Shown here: positions 8,554-16,886 of the stretch, piece by piece | How positions within the stretch are numbered: position 1 is the first letter of the stretch | How the letters are laid out: every line of letters begins with the position of its first letter | NCBI GenBank assembly: GCA_934728585.1 | Contig: CAKVDZ010000007.1 | Location: 1 to 64,000, forward strand | Direction of reading: 5' to 3' | Length of the DNA: 64,000 nt | Origin: an uncultured Candidatus Melainabacteria bacterium | GTDB taxonomy: Bacteria > Cyanobacteriota > Vampirovibrionia > Gastranaerophilales > Gastranaerophilaceae | Notes under the pieces: model-generated | Databases searched by the model: none | Told to the model about the DNA's origin: nothing | Seen by the model: the letters and a program-made list of their open reading frames with translations, nothing else | Made by a program: the position numbers and the translations under genes

Positions 8554-9426
8554 TTATTTGCGATTTTCAAGTGTTTTTTCAAATTGTAGAAATATGTCAA
8601 GCCCAACTAGTTGCTCTAGAGCTGAACGCTTTGCAAAATAGTCATTGCGAGCTTTCATTTGCATATCGAGTGCATCTCTGTAATATGCGTCGGCAATAAG
8701 TATAAGTTCTTTGTTGCCTTTTTGTGCTAATTTGTAGTTATTATTTCGTTCTTTAACCATTTTTGTTGTCATTTCAAGCGTTTTTCTTGCGCTTAAAAAG
8801 TCAAAATATCTGTTTACGATTGTTTGTTGCAAATCGTCGATTTTTCTTACTAGAATAATCATATCCGCATCATTAACACGAGTGTACTTGTAGTTCATAG
8901 CTTTTGTATCTTGTCCCATAATACTTAGCATAGAACCAGTGAAGAACGAGCCTGTTGCAAGAAGTGGATTTCCAGAACCAGCGCCGACAAGTGTTGACAT
9001 GTTCGCAATTGTTGTCAAAACTTTCTTTACAGATTTGTCGTCTGGTTTATCTGCATCAGGATTTGATAATTTATAAAGAGCATACTTTATCGTATCACTT
9101 TTTACTGCGGCACCTTGCCATAAAAGAGATAAGTCACTCATCATTTCGTTGTAATCAATTTCCATGTCAGAGGAAATTTCTTGTGATATCTTTTTTATGC
9201 TTAAATCGGCATAAGTAAGTCCTTCAAGTGACATTTCAGACTTGCTTTCTTGCTTTACATTTTGTTTTTTTACAGAGTCTTTAACTTTGTATTCTTTTTC
9301 AATATCATCAGTTGTGCCAACTCTGTATGATGCAGGTTTTGGTGTTTTTATATCATCAAGCATTATTTGTGCATACGCTGGTGATGTGAGTAAAATTAAC
9401 GAAATTAATAAAAGAAGTTTTTTCAT
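8554..9426 (-). CDS. Secreted TolC-half-like helical protein, paralogue A
   Basis: 290 aa with a signal peptide ending SPAYA|Q (residues 1-19). After a polar linker there is a block LWQGAAVKSDTIKYALYKL, a Gly/Ala-rich stretch, and a long helical hairpin (residues about 190-275) with pattern L-x-x-x-I-x-x-x-Y-x-x-x-x-S-A and A-x-x-YY-x-x-ALDMQMKA, reminiscent of one helical half of TolC-type outer-membrane efflux proteins. It aligns along most of its length with the next upstream gene. Only one hairpin is present and no barrel strands are obvious, so a full channel is unlikely. A strong ribosome site (AGGAGG) lies in the end of the upstream gene, 2 bp away. Periplasmic role unknown. Confidence 0.6.
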   Translation of the reverse strand: MKKLLLLISLILLTSPAYAQIMLDDIKTPKPASYRVGTTDDIEKEYKVKDSVKKQNVKQESKSEMSLEGLTYADLSIKKISQEISSDMEIDYNEMMSDLSLLWQGAAVKSDTIKYALYKLSNPDADKPDDKSVKKVLTTIANMSTLVGAGSGNPLLATGSFFTGSMLSIMGQDTKAMNYKYTRVNDADMIILVRKIDDLQQTIVNRYFDFLSARKTLEMTTKMVKERNNNYKLAQKGNKELILIADAYYRDALDMQMKARNDYFAKRSALEQLVGLDIFLQFEKTLENRK

Positions 9427-9428
9427 GA

Positions 9429-10244
9429 TTATTTTAAACCTCCTTTATAGATTTCACCATTCATATTGAATTGGTATAAATTAAGCTTATCAACACTTTT
9501 TTTGCCTGCAAGCCTTTGTAATTCGATATAATATTTTTTCGCAGCTTGTTCAGCCTGAAACTCTTGTAATACCATATTGTCATACATTGTTGATGATATG
9601 GTAATCTCTGTAATATTTCCTTTATCAAGTGCTTGAGTGTAATTTTTATTGTACAAAAGTAATCTAGAACGAACATCTTTCAATAATGTTAGCGAACTTT
9701 TGTAGTTGTAATAAGCTTCAATAATTTTATCTTGTAAGTTTTCAATTAATCCTGCAAGTTCAATCAATTCGGTATCAGTTAAAGGAATTTCTTTTGGAAG
9801 ATTCTTTTTGTTTAATAACTGTTGAGCAACTCTGCCAGCTGCAAAAGCACCAGTTTGAATGTATGGATCAGCTCCAGCAAAAGACGGAACAAAAGAGGCT
9901 CCGCTTACAATTGCAGAAAGGGTTTTTGACATAAGTGAAGAATGAATTCTTCTTTGACTTTCTGGAGTTGCAAGTTTTTTTAGTGCAAATTCTATTACTT
10001 GATTGTTTTCAACAGTGCCTTTCCAAAGGATTTCAATGTCTTCGCAATCTTTTTTCTTTTGAATTTCAATTAAATCCTCAAGTACTTGTTTGTCGTTGAT
10101 TAACAAAGAACCCTTTATTTTTGTTACGGGCTTTTTTAATTCTACTTTTTGCTTTTCAACTTTACCCAAGCTTACAGAATTATCTTCCGCGCATGCTGGT
10201 AGGCAAAAAAGTATTAATACACATATCAACAATAACTTTTGCAT
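9429..10244 (-). CDS. Secreted TolC-half-like helical protein, paralogue B
   Basis: 271 aa from the ATG at 10244. A signal peptide ends about CLPACA|ED. It shares with paralogue A the order LWKG...VIEFALKKLATP, a small-residue stretch (VSGASFVPSFAGADP), and a TolC-like helical hairpin (IENLQDKIIEAYYNY...NKNYTQALDKGN...LQRLAG). Tandem duplication is the simplest explanation. The start is chosen because the hydrophobic signal begins there and TGcTATAAA lies exactly 6 nt upstream, predicting a leaderless transcript; there is no Shine-Dalgarno sequence. It heads the operon ending with the YcxB-like gene. Envelope function unknown. Confidence 0.6.
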   Translation of the reverse strand: MQKLLLICVLILFCLPACAEDNSVSLGKVEKQKVELKKPVTKIKGSLLINDKQVLEDLIEIQKKKDCEDIEILWKGTVENNQVIEFALKKLATPESQRRIHSSLMSKTLSAIVSGASFVPSFAGADPYIQTGAFAAGRVAQQLLNKKNLPKEIPLTDTELIELAGLIENLQDKIIEAYYNYKSSLTLLKDVRSRLLLYNKNYTQALDKGNITEITISSTMYDNMVLQEFQAEQAAKKYYIELQRLAGKKSVDKLNLYQFNMNGEIYKGGLK

Positions 10245-10259
10245 AATAATTTTATAGCA
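10245..10259 (-). promoter_or_regulatory. Predicted leaderless promoter of the TolC-half operon
   Basis: On the minus strand TG-C-TATAAA is followed by ATTATT and ATG at 10244. Spacing is the same as at 2528, 5244, 48929 and 55497, and no ribosome site is visible. Confidence 0.55.
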
Positions 10260-10363
10260 CACAAAAAATTATAAATCCATGGGTCTATAAAAAATACATC
10301 TTTTGGTTGTTACTTAATTTTGCAAAAATTAATACAATTAAGACACAGAAGGGGAATGGAATA

Positions 10364-11146
10364 GTGACAATTACTTTAGATTGTGGACCAGATAAAAAAT
10401 CTTTATCAAATATTTCATGTACAGCGTTGTCTGAAGATGAATCTTATAAATTATGTGTAAAAGCAGATGCTTTAAGACTTGCAAATATGTTTCAAGAATC
10501 TGTGCCAAAATACTTACGCGCAATTTTTAATAACAGAGAAAATGTAGATGCTTACTATGGCTTAGCATTATCTTATAAAGCTTTAAAAAATTATGATAAA
10601 GCAATTGAAACTTTAGAAAAAGCAATTATGATTAAAGATGATGATTTTGCAATCTTTTATGAATTAGGTATTTGCCATTTGATGAATGGAACACCTTGTC
10701 CTGCAATAAAATGCTTAATTCGCTCTATTCAATTAAATCCAGATAACTTGAATGCTCAAGTTCAACTAGCTCTTGCTCATGAACTTGTTGATGAAAAAGA
10801 TTTGGCGTTAATGATTTACCAACGCATTATTGAAGTTGCTCCTGACTTTTTAAAAGCATATAAGCACAAAGCAGCTTTGTTAATGAGTTTGGACGAATAC
10901 AAAGACGCAAGCACAGTATTTAATCAAATTTTAAAAGTAAAACCAACTTATGCAAAAGCTTTATTAGGTATTGGAATTTGCTTTGATAAGTTAAAACGTT
11001 CTGTTGATGCAATGCGTTATTATAAAAAATTTATTGAAAACAAGCCTGAATCATCACATGCTCCATTTGTAGAAAGCAGATTGTTTAGCTTGAAAAAATC
11101 AAGACCCGCTAAAAAACAATTCTCTTTGGTTACAAACCCACTGTAA
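10364..11146 (+). CDS. TPR-repeat protein (260 aa)
   Basis: Cytoplasmic protein of about six TPR units, for example DAYYGLALSYKALKNYDKAIE and AKALLGIGICFDKLKRSVDAM. I choose the GTG at 10364 because AAGGGG (10349-10354) precedes it by 9 nt; the open frame extends 19 codons further up, but those lack any ribosome site. The Lys-rich C-terminus ends with no extra domain. It is transcribed divergently from the TolC-half operon and converges directly on the GH13 gene, sharing no bases with it. Partners are unknown. Confidence 0.75.
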   Translation: MTITLDCGPDKKSLSNISCTALSEDESYKLCVKADALRLANMFQESVPKYLRAIFNNRENVDAYYGLALSYKALKNYDKAIETLEKAIMIKDDDFAIFYELGICHLMNGTPCPAIKCLIRSIQLNPDNLNAQVQLALAHELVDEKDLALMIYQRIIEVAPDFLKAYKHKAALLMSLDEYKDASTVFNQILKVKPTYAKALLGIGICFDKLKRSVDAMRYYKKFIENKPESSHAPFVESRLFSLKKSRPAKKQFSLVTNPL

Positions 11147-13429
11147 TTAACGTTTTAATTCAAAAATTTTGAATTGGCTTGGGTAAAGCTTATCAAAAGA
11201 AAGAGTGTTTTCTGGTACGGAAAAATCTACTTTCTCGAAGTCTTCGCCATTGAAAACATATTCTGCAATTGCTTCGTAATCACCAGGAATATTTATTTCT
11301 TTTTCAAAAATATCTTTTCCGTTGACTAATTCTGTATATTTTTGAGCGTTATCATCAGTCTTGTCAAATTTTTCAGTTGGCGCTGTGTAGTTTGCGACAA
11401 TTAATAAAGCAGTTTTTAGCGTTTCTTTTGATACAAGCCATGCTACAAATCCGTCGTTTTCTTGCAAGATTATTTGTGCTTCACCCTCTGTTACAACATC
11501 AAAACTTTTTGCAAGTCTGTTAACTGAATCAAATCTATTGAAAAAGTGGTAGTTTTTGTTTCTTCTCATTGAAATTTCATTACCAACAGTTTTTTCAACT
11601 TCACATTGAGTGAATGTTTCATCTCCATCAACATACATAACAGGTCTGTTTGCAAATTTTCCACCTGACAAGAATTTGTATTTAAACCATTTGAAGATAG
11701 CACCGTTTTCGCCTAATTGAGCGGGATATCTGTCAAATACAGGGAATTCTCCGTCTTGATTGTTGTATGTTTTTAAAATTGATAAATAATCTTTACTTTT
11801 TAAACCTACATTATAATTTGTTAACTCTTGATTGTCTTCTGTGATAACTTCAGGAGTTTTGTCAGATTGGCTAGGTATGTCATTACCCCAAAGTACATCA
11901 AAATGCATATCTTCGTGGTATTCCTTGTAGTATTTGTCACCCAACATATATTCTGCAAGAGTTGCAAAATAAGGTATTTTAGATTTCATGTGTTTGTTTA
12001 ATTCACCCAATACGTGCGCAGGCGCTCTGTAACTTATCGGTGTACCATTTTTTTCTGAAACTTTGTCTACAATGTGGTCAACGTGGTCAACTCTAAATCC
12101 GTCGAAGCCATAATCTTCTTGGAATTTATTCAAATGTTCAAGGAATTTTTTTATAACTGGTGTGTTAAAACTACCATTTTCTAAGTGTACAAAGTAATAT
12201 GGAGTTTGGCAATCTAAATTTGCTAATGATGTAACATCGTTACCATCTACGTCATAGTGCTTAAATAGAGGGTAAGAACCACATTCGCTCATTTTATCAA
12301 ATACAGGTACTCCTGCTGAACACCAAGCACCACCGCACATTGTCCATAGACCTTTTGAAGTTAATGCTGTGATAACTTTTGCGCAGTTTGTAATGTCATC
12401 TTCTGTAAGTTTTTTAGAAGCTTTTATTTCTAAGGCTTCTGCAATTGTTTCTCTAACGCGTTTTACAATTTTTTCTTGTTGAGCTTTAAATGACATTTCA
12501 TTTGAAATTTGTTTTTTGTAATCAACAAGGCGTTTATCAATTTCGTCAAAAATTTCTTTATATTTTGCGCTAATTTCGCCAGCTCCACTTCTAAGAATTT
12601 GAGTGTATAGTTCAATAGTGATTTCAACGTCTTCTTTTGTGTATTTTTTTTCTAATTCAATTGCTATTTCTTTTGTTTTTGCATTGATTTTTTCAATAAG
12701 TTCATCAATGTCATACCAACGTGCAATTTGTGGGTTTGCTAGGACGATTTTTTCAAATCTTCCAGCTTGAGGTAGTACGTCATAAATAACGGGGTGGCCT
12801 GCAAGTTGGGCAAATTCAATGAGTAGTTGAACTTGTTTTTTTACATCGTAATGAAGAGTATTTTCGATATTTTCATCGTTTAATTTTTTGCTAACTTCTG
12901 AACTTCTTGGCAAATACGCACAGCCAAAATCTCTTTCTTGGAAAGGAATCAAGTAGATAGTAGTGTTAAAAATATTTCTTCTTAAATCACCTGTTGGCAA
13001 AATTAAAATTTGTTTAATCCAATCAAAGAATTTTCCTGGAGTTTCAGAGTAGTTACCGTTTCCAAGAGCAGCTAAGTTAATAAGTTTGATGTCATGACCT
13101 TCTTTTTTTAACCAGTTACTGTCTTTTACATTATTTCTAGCAAGAGGGCTAACTTGATTATTTTCAAAACAGAATTTACCGTCTTTAAAAATGCCGTTGT
13201 CTTCCCACTTAACTTCAAGAGCGCAAAGAGTTTCTGCGGCTGATAATTCTTCTAAAATCTTTAAGTGAGGATAATTTAAATAGCCATATTTTTTAACAAT
13301 ATTTCGCAATTGTTCTTTTCTTTGGTCTTTTAATTCGTTAAAATGAGTGTATTCCTTAAGTTGTGCATAAATTTCGTTTAATTGCACATCTTTTCTTTCC
13401 TCTGGTTTATTCTTAAAAAAATCAAACAT
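11147..13429 (-). CDS. GH13 alpha-amylase-family protein with long N-terminal region
   Basis: 760 aa without a signal peptide, so probably cytoplasmic. The alpha-amylase barrel signatures are the beta-4 strand GFDGFRVDHVDH with nucleophile Asp448 and the beta-5 strand TLAEYM with acid/base Glu493. A plausible third Asp is in WGNDIPSQSD. An aromatic-rich C-terminal domain with YHFFNRF and LIVANYT follows. The first 330 residues contain a helical, charged insert (about 240-330) I do not recognise. Acting on glycogen or maltodextrin is inference from the family. The start ATG has AAAGGGAAG upstream. It faces deoC divergently across 143 bp. Confidence 0.7.
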   Translation of the reverse strand: MFDFFKNKPEERKDVQLNEIYAQLKEYTHFNELKDQRKEQLRNIVKKYGYLNYPHLKILEELSAAETLCALEVKWEDNGIFKDGKFCFENNQVSPLARNNVKDSNWLKKEGHDIKLINLAALGNGNYSETPGKFFDWIKQILILPTGDLRRNIFNTTIYLIPFQERDFGCAYLPRSSEVSKKLNDENIENTLHYDVKKQVQLLIEFAQLAGHPVIYDVLPQAGRFEKIVLANPQIARWYDIDELIEKINAKTKEIAIELEKKYTKEDVEITIELYTQILRSGAGEISAKYKEIFDEIDKRLVDYKKQISNEMSFKAQQEKIVKRVRETIAEALEIKASKKLTEDDITNCAKVITALTSKGLWTMCGGAWCSAGVPVFDKMSECGSYPLFKHYDVDGNDVTSLANLDCQTPYYFVHLENGSFNTPVIKKFLEHLNKFQEDYGFDGFRVDHVDHIVDKVSEKNGTPISYRAPAHVLGELNKHMKSKIPYFATLAEYMLGDKYYKEYHEDMHFDVLWGNDIPSQSDKTPEVITEDNQELTNYNVGLKSKDYLSILKTYNNQDGEFPVFDRYPAQLGENGAIFKWFKYKFLSGGKFANRPVMYVDGDETFTQCEVEKTVGNEISMRRNKNYHFFNRFDSVNRLAKSFDVVTEGEAQIILQENDGFVAWLVSKETLKTALLIVANYTAPTEKFDKTDDNAQKYTELVNGKDIFEKEINIPGDYEAIAEYVFNGEDFEKVDFSVPENTLSFDKLYPSQFKIFELKR

Positions 13430-13571
13430 GACATACTTCCCTTTGAGTTAATTTTAACATGTATTTTATCTTTGGCTAAGTTATAATAAATTTTTCGTAA
13501 CATTAGTTTATTATATTCATGTTTATTGTATCATTTAAGAGTAAGTGTTTATTTGAAAGGAAGGTTTATAA

Positions 13572-14228
13572 ATGAAACAATTAAACGAATACATTGAGCA
13601 CACATTGTTGAAACAAGACGCTACAAAAGAACAATTTTTGCAATTATTCAAAGAAGCAAAAGAACACAAATTCTTAGGTGTTTGTGTAAACCCTGCTTAT
13701 GTTAAATTAGCAAAAGAAAATCTTGCTGGTTCAGATGTTAAAATTGTTACAGTAGTAGGTTTCCCTTTAGGTGCAAGTGATTCGAACGTTACTGCATTTG
13801 AAGCAAAAACTGCTATTGAACAAGGTGCAGATGAAATTGATATGGTAATGAATGTTTCAGCTATGAAAAATAAAGATTACGACTACATTGTAAATGATGT
13901 TAAAACTGTAAAAGCAGCTTGTGGTAATCACAACTTAAAAGTTATTTTAGAAACAGACTTGTTAACTAAAGAAGAAATTGCTAAAGCTTGCGAATTGTGT
14001 GTAGAAGCTAAAGCAGACTTAGTTAAAACTTCAACTGGTTTCGTTAAAGGTGGCGTTGGTGCAAAACCTGAAGATGTAAAAATTATGCACGATATAGTTG
14101 CTCCTCACGGAATGGAAGTGAAAGCTTCTGGTGGTGTTCGCTCTAAAGCTGATGCTATCGCAGTTATTGAAGCTGGTGCAACTCGTATCGGTACAAGCTC
14201 TGGTATCAAGATTGTTTCAGAAGAATAA
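13572..14228 (+). CDS. deoC: Deoxyribose-phosphate aldolase
   Basis: Cytoplasmic class I aldolase that splits 2-deoxyribose 5-phosphate into glyceraldehyde 3-phosphate and acetaldehyde in nucleoside catabolism. The Schiff-base Lys is Lys152 in ADLVKTSTGF; the other catalytic residues are Lys184 in VKASGGVR and Asp90 in DEIDMVMN. At 218 aa it is the usual length for the short bacterial form. A strong ribosome site AAAGGAAGG precedes the ATG. It is monocistronic, followed by a hairpin terminator. The partner enzyme deoB is in the window at 26461 but in a different unit. Confidence 0.95.
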   Translation: MKQLNEYIEHTLLKQDATKEQFLQLFKEAKEHKFLGVCVNPAYVKLAKENLAGSDVKIVTVVGFPLGASDSNVTAFEAKTAIEQGADEIDMVMNVSAMKNKDYDYIVNDVKTVKAACGNHNLKVILETDLLTKEEIAKACELCVEAKADLVKTSTGFVKGGVGAKPEDVKIMHDIVAPHGMEVKASGGVRSKADAIAVIEAGATRIGTSSGIKIVSEE

Positions 14229-14250
14229 TTAAAAATCTGAAAAATTTTCT

Positions 14251-14288
14251 TAATAATCCTTTCATTAACTTGAGAGGATTATTATTTT
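14251..14288 (+). terminator. Rho-independent terminator after deoC
   Basis: A 9-bp stem AATAATCCT / AGGATTATT (14251-14259, 14274-14282) with a 14-nt loop is followed by a T-rich tract. It lies 22 bp past the stop. Confidence 0.8.
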
Positions 14289-14336
14289 TATTATATTATA
14301 TTTATGTAGAAACTAGCTATCACAAGGTATTTATTT

Positions 14337-15398
14337 ATGGGTGATGAAGACAAGCAATTTGATGCAACCCCCAGAAAACTTGAACAAGCAAGAAAAGAGG
14401 GGCAAGTTGTAAAATCTAAGGACTTTTCGACAGCGATATCACTGTTGGTACTTTTTACTGCAATTAATGCATTAGCTCCTTTTATTTGGCATCAAATTAC
14501 GCAGTTATATATTCTCCTGTATGAACAAATTCCGAACGCTCACATTGATAAAATTGGTTTAATGTATATTCTTACAATGGCGATAATTCCAACTGTGTTA
14601 CTGATTGGTCCGATTTTATTTTTAGCCTGGGCGATGGCTATTTTAGCTGATTTTATTCAAGTAGGTCCACTTGTTGCTACTGCGCCTTTAATTCCAAAAT
14701 TAGATAAGTTAAACCCAACAAAATACTTTAAAAACATTATGTCTATTAAAACGATGTTTGAATTGTTTAAAAATATCTTGAAAGTTACTATTTTGGGCTT
14801 TATTGGTTGGTCTGTTTACTCGGCACACTTGCAAGATATTTTACGATTGGCTTCTATTGATAACAATTTTGCCGTAATGATGGAATTCGGTAGATTGATT
14901 GTAGAATTTATTTTTAAAGCGTGTTTGGCATTCTTGGTTATTTCTGCTGCCGATTATGGTATGACAAAGTGGAAGTTCTTAAAAGACCAAAAAATGTCAT
15001 TTAAGGAAATTAAAGATGAATATAAAAACACAGAAGGTGACCCGAATGTTAAAGCTGCTTTGCGTCAAAGACGTATGCAAATGTTGCAAAAAGGTATGAT
15101 GGACGCGGTTCCAGAATCTGATTTTGTTGTTAGAAATCCAATTCACGTTGCTTGTGCTTTAAAATATGATCAAGCTGAAATGGAATGTCCAGTTTTAACA
15201 GCAAAAGGTACTGAGATGATTGCTCGAAAAATTATTCAGATAGCGGAAGAACATAATATTCCTGTAATTGATAATCCTCCTGTTGCACGTGCTTTGTACC
15301 GTATAGTTGACGTAAATCAGTATATTCCACCAGAATTATATAAAGCTATTGCAGAAATTTTAATTTTTGTGTATAATTTAAAGAAAAAACCAAATTAA
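14337..15398 (+). CDS. flhB: FlhB/YscU-family export-gate protein
   Basis: 353-aa integral membrane protein of the flagellar/type III export apparatus that switches substrate specificity. The N-terminus FDATPRKLEQARKEGQV is the family signature, followed by four hydrophobic segments (about residues 30-55, 75-105, 145-165, 185-205). The cytoplasmic domain includes KDEYKNTEGDP and the cleavage-site motif, here NPIH (Asn267-His270) rather than the usual NPTH. The C-terminal domain with IPVIDNPPVARALY is intact. No other flagellar structural genes are here, but a flagellar-type sigma factor follows 35 bp downstream. AAGGT lies about 10 nt before the ATG. Confidence 0.9.
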   Translation: MGDEDKQFDATPRKLEQARKEGQVVKSKDFSTAISLLVLFTAINALAPFIWHQITQLYILLYEQIPNAHIDKIGLMYILTMAIIPTVLLIGPILFLAWAMAILADFIQVGPLVATAPLIPKLDKLNPTKYFKNIMSIKTMFELFKNILKVTILGFIGWSVYSAHLQDILRLASIDNNFAVMMEFGRLIVEFIFKACLAFLVISAADYGMTKWKFLKDQKMSFKEIKDEYKNTEGDPNVKAALRQRRMQMLQKGMMDAVPESDFVVRNPIHVACALKYDQAEMECPVLTAKGTEMIARKIIQIAEEHNIPVIDNPPVARALYRIVDVNQYIPPELYKAIAEILIFVYNLKKKPN

Positions 15399-15433
15399 TA
15401 TTTCAAAAAATTTGTTAAGTAATCGATTAAATT

Positions 15434-16099
15434 ATGCAAATGCAGAATAATACAAGACTAAAAGAATATATAGATATTGTTCAGAAAGTTGCCAAAATTG
15501 AGCAACGTCGTATTCCGTCGCACATGGTTGAATACGAAGAACTTGTAAGTATTGGTATTATTGCTGTTCAGTCCATGATTAAGGACAAAACTGACGAAGA
15601 ATTAGAACACTACAATTCAGCATACATCGGTACTGCAGTTCGTTGGGCAATTAGAAACGAATTGAGAAACCGTTATAAATGGTATTCTTTAAAACATAAA
15701 AAAGAAGATGGAGAACAAGATTCAGAAGTTGATGAAGACGGTATTGAAGTAACTCCATCAAAGGTTAGAGAAGCTGTTTATGAAACTATCTTATCTATTG
15801 ATAGTTTAGCTATGGCAAATTCTGACAATGATTCACCTTTTGATTTTGTAAAAGATACAAAAGCGATGCCTGATGAGGCTGCTGAAATTACAGAAATGGG
15901 TAGAATGATAAAAGAAGCGATTGCAACGTTACCTCAAAAGGATAGAACAATCGTTGAGTATCGTTTCTACAGAAACATGCAAGTAAAAGAAATCGCAAGA
16001 CAAGTAGGTCTTTCTTCTTCCCGTATTACACGTATTGTGCAGGCTTCTTTGAATACAGTTCGTGAATATTTAGAATCTCACGATCAGCATGACTTTTAA
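15434..16099 (+). CDS. FliA-like sigma-70 family factor
   Basis: 221 aa. Region 2 (about residues 8-85) has VEYEELVSIGIIAVQSMI and the core/-10 binding helix AVRWAIRNELRNRY. Region 4 (about 160-212) has ATLPQKDRTIVEYRF followed by the helix-turn-helix MQVKEIARQVGLSSSRITRI. A short linker (about 90-150) replaces a conventional region 3. The layout resembles flagellar/alternative sigma factors and it follows flhB, so control of motility or export genes is inferred. The ATG at 15434 has no clear ribosome site, suggesting coupling or weak initiation. The last 4 bases overlap the convergent birA. Confidence 0.75.
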   Translation: MQMQNNTRLKEYIDIVQKVAKIEQRRIPSHMVEYEELVSIGIIAVQSMIKDKTDEELEHYNSAYIGTAVRWAIRNELRNRYKWYSLKHKKEDGEQDSEVDEDGIEVTPSKVREAVYETILSIDSLAMANSDNDSPFDFVKDTKAMPDEAAEITEMGRMIKEAIATLPQKDRTIVEYRFYRNMQVKEIARQVGLSSSRITRIVQASLNTVREYLESHDQHDF

Positions 16100-16800
16100 T
16101 TGATATCGCCTGTGTAGTATGTTTTATTATCTATAACTAGCGCTCCGTCGTCAGTTATCGTTTCTGCTGTACCTGTAATTTTTTTGCCAGCATCTGTAAA
16201 GGTAATTTCTTTCCCAAGAAAATTAACATATTTTAAGTAGTTTTCGTGTATAAGCGCAAAACCTTTTGTTAAGAATTGTTCATAATCTTCAAAAAAGTTG
16301 TCCATAAATTTTTTTAGAAATTTATCTTTGTTAACTTTTTGATTGATTTCTAAATTTAGCGCCGTGACGGGCTTTTCTATTTGAGAAAAATTCTCTTTAT
16401 CTGCGTTAAGGTTTAGTCCTACACCTATTACTATTCCTCCAAGCTTGTTATTTGAAAACACTGTTTCTGCAAGAATACCACTAATTTTTTTGCCATTTAT
16501 TAATATGTCATTAGGCCATTTTATATTAGGAATTACTCCATAAGCTTCAAATGTTTTGGCTAGTTTTAACGCGCAATATTGAGTAAGATTTGTATATACT
16601 GGGTTTAAATTGTTAGACGGCTTAAGTACTAATGATAAGAATATGTTCTCGTCACCTAAGTCAATCCAAACTCTATCAAATCGGCCTCTGCCATGAGTCT
16701 GTTTAGAGGTGTAAACAATTGTTTTGTCTTGTAATGTTTTTATGTTTTGTTTTGCGTAACTATTTGTAGATGAGGTTTCCTCTAAATGTAAATATTCCAT
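16096..16800 (-). CDS. birA: Biotin--[acetyl-CoA-carboxylase] ligase
   Basis: Cytoplasmic enzyme that activates biotin with ATP and attaches it to the carrier domain of biotin carboxylases. The biotinyl-AMP binding loop GRGRFDRVW (near residue 39) and KWPNDILINGKKISGIL are present, followed by the small C-terminal SH3-like domain (GTAETITDDGALVI). At 234 aa it lacks the N-terminal DNA-binding domain of E. coli BirA, so it is a class I ligase with no repressor role. No ribosome site is visible, and a TATAAT lies almost adjacent to the ATG, too close to define the start of transcription. Confidence 0.9.
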   Translation of the reverse strand: MEYLHLEETSSTNSYAKQNIKTLQDKTIVYTSKQTHGRGRFDRVWIDLGDENIFLSLVLKPSNNLNPVYTNLTQYCALKLAKTFEAYGVIPNIKWPNDILINGKKISGILAETVFSNNKLGGIVIGVGLNLNADKENFSQIEKPVTALNLEINQKVNKDKFLKKFMDNFFEDYEQFLTKGFALIHENYLKYVNFLGKEITFTDAGKKITGTAETITDDGALVIDNKTYYTGDIN

Positions 16801-16829
16801 AATTATAATTTATTACAAATATGAAATAT

Positions 16830-16886
16830 TTGCGATTTTTTTATTAGTATTGTAGAATAGAGTAAATATAAATATGGGATAAGGTC
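16830..16886 (+). promoter_or_regulatory. ATP synthase operon promoter and leader
   Basis: TTGCGA (16830-16835) and TAGAAT (16853-16858) are 17 bp apart. The leader contains ATG-GGA-TAA (16874-16882) followed by GG and the atpB ATG at 16887, the same mini-ORF string found before gyrA. Confidence 0.5.

Noticed and set aside
8544..8606. Upstream extension of the YcxB-like gene
   Set aside because: It overlaps the end of the preceding gene, whereas the ATG at 8543 has AGAGGT at the right distance.
13430..13571. Regulatory site between GH13 and deoC
   Set aside because: There are promoter-like AT-rich stretches, including TATAAT at 13482, but no clear palindrome or paired -35 to support an operator.
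16801..16806. Leaderless promoter of birA
   Set aside because: TATAAT lies only one base from the ATG, which would put the transcription start inside the gene, so it does not fit the N6 class.
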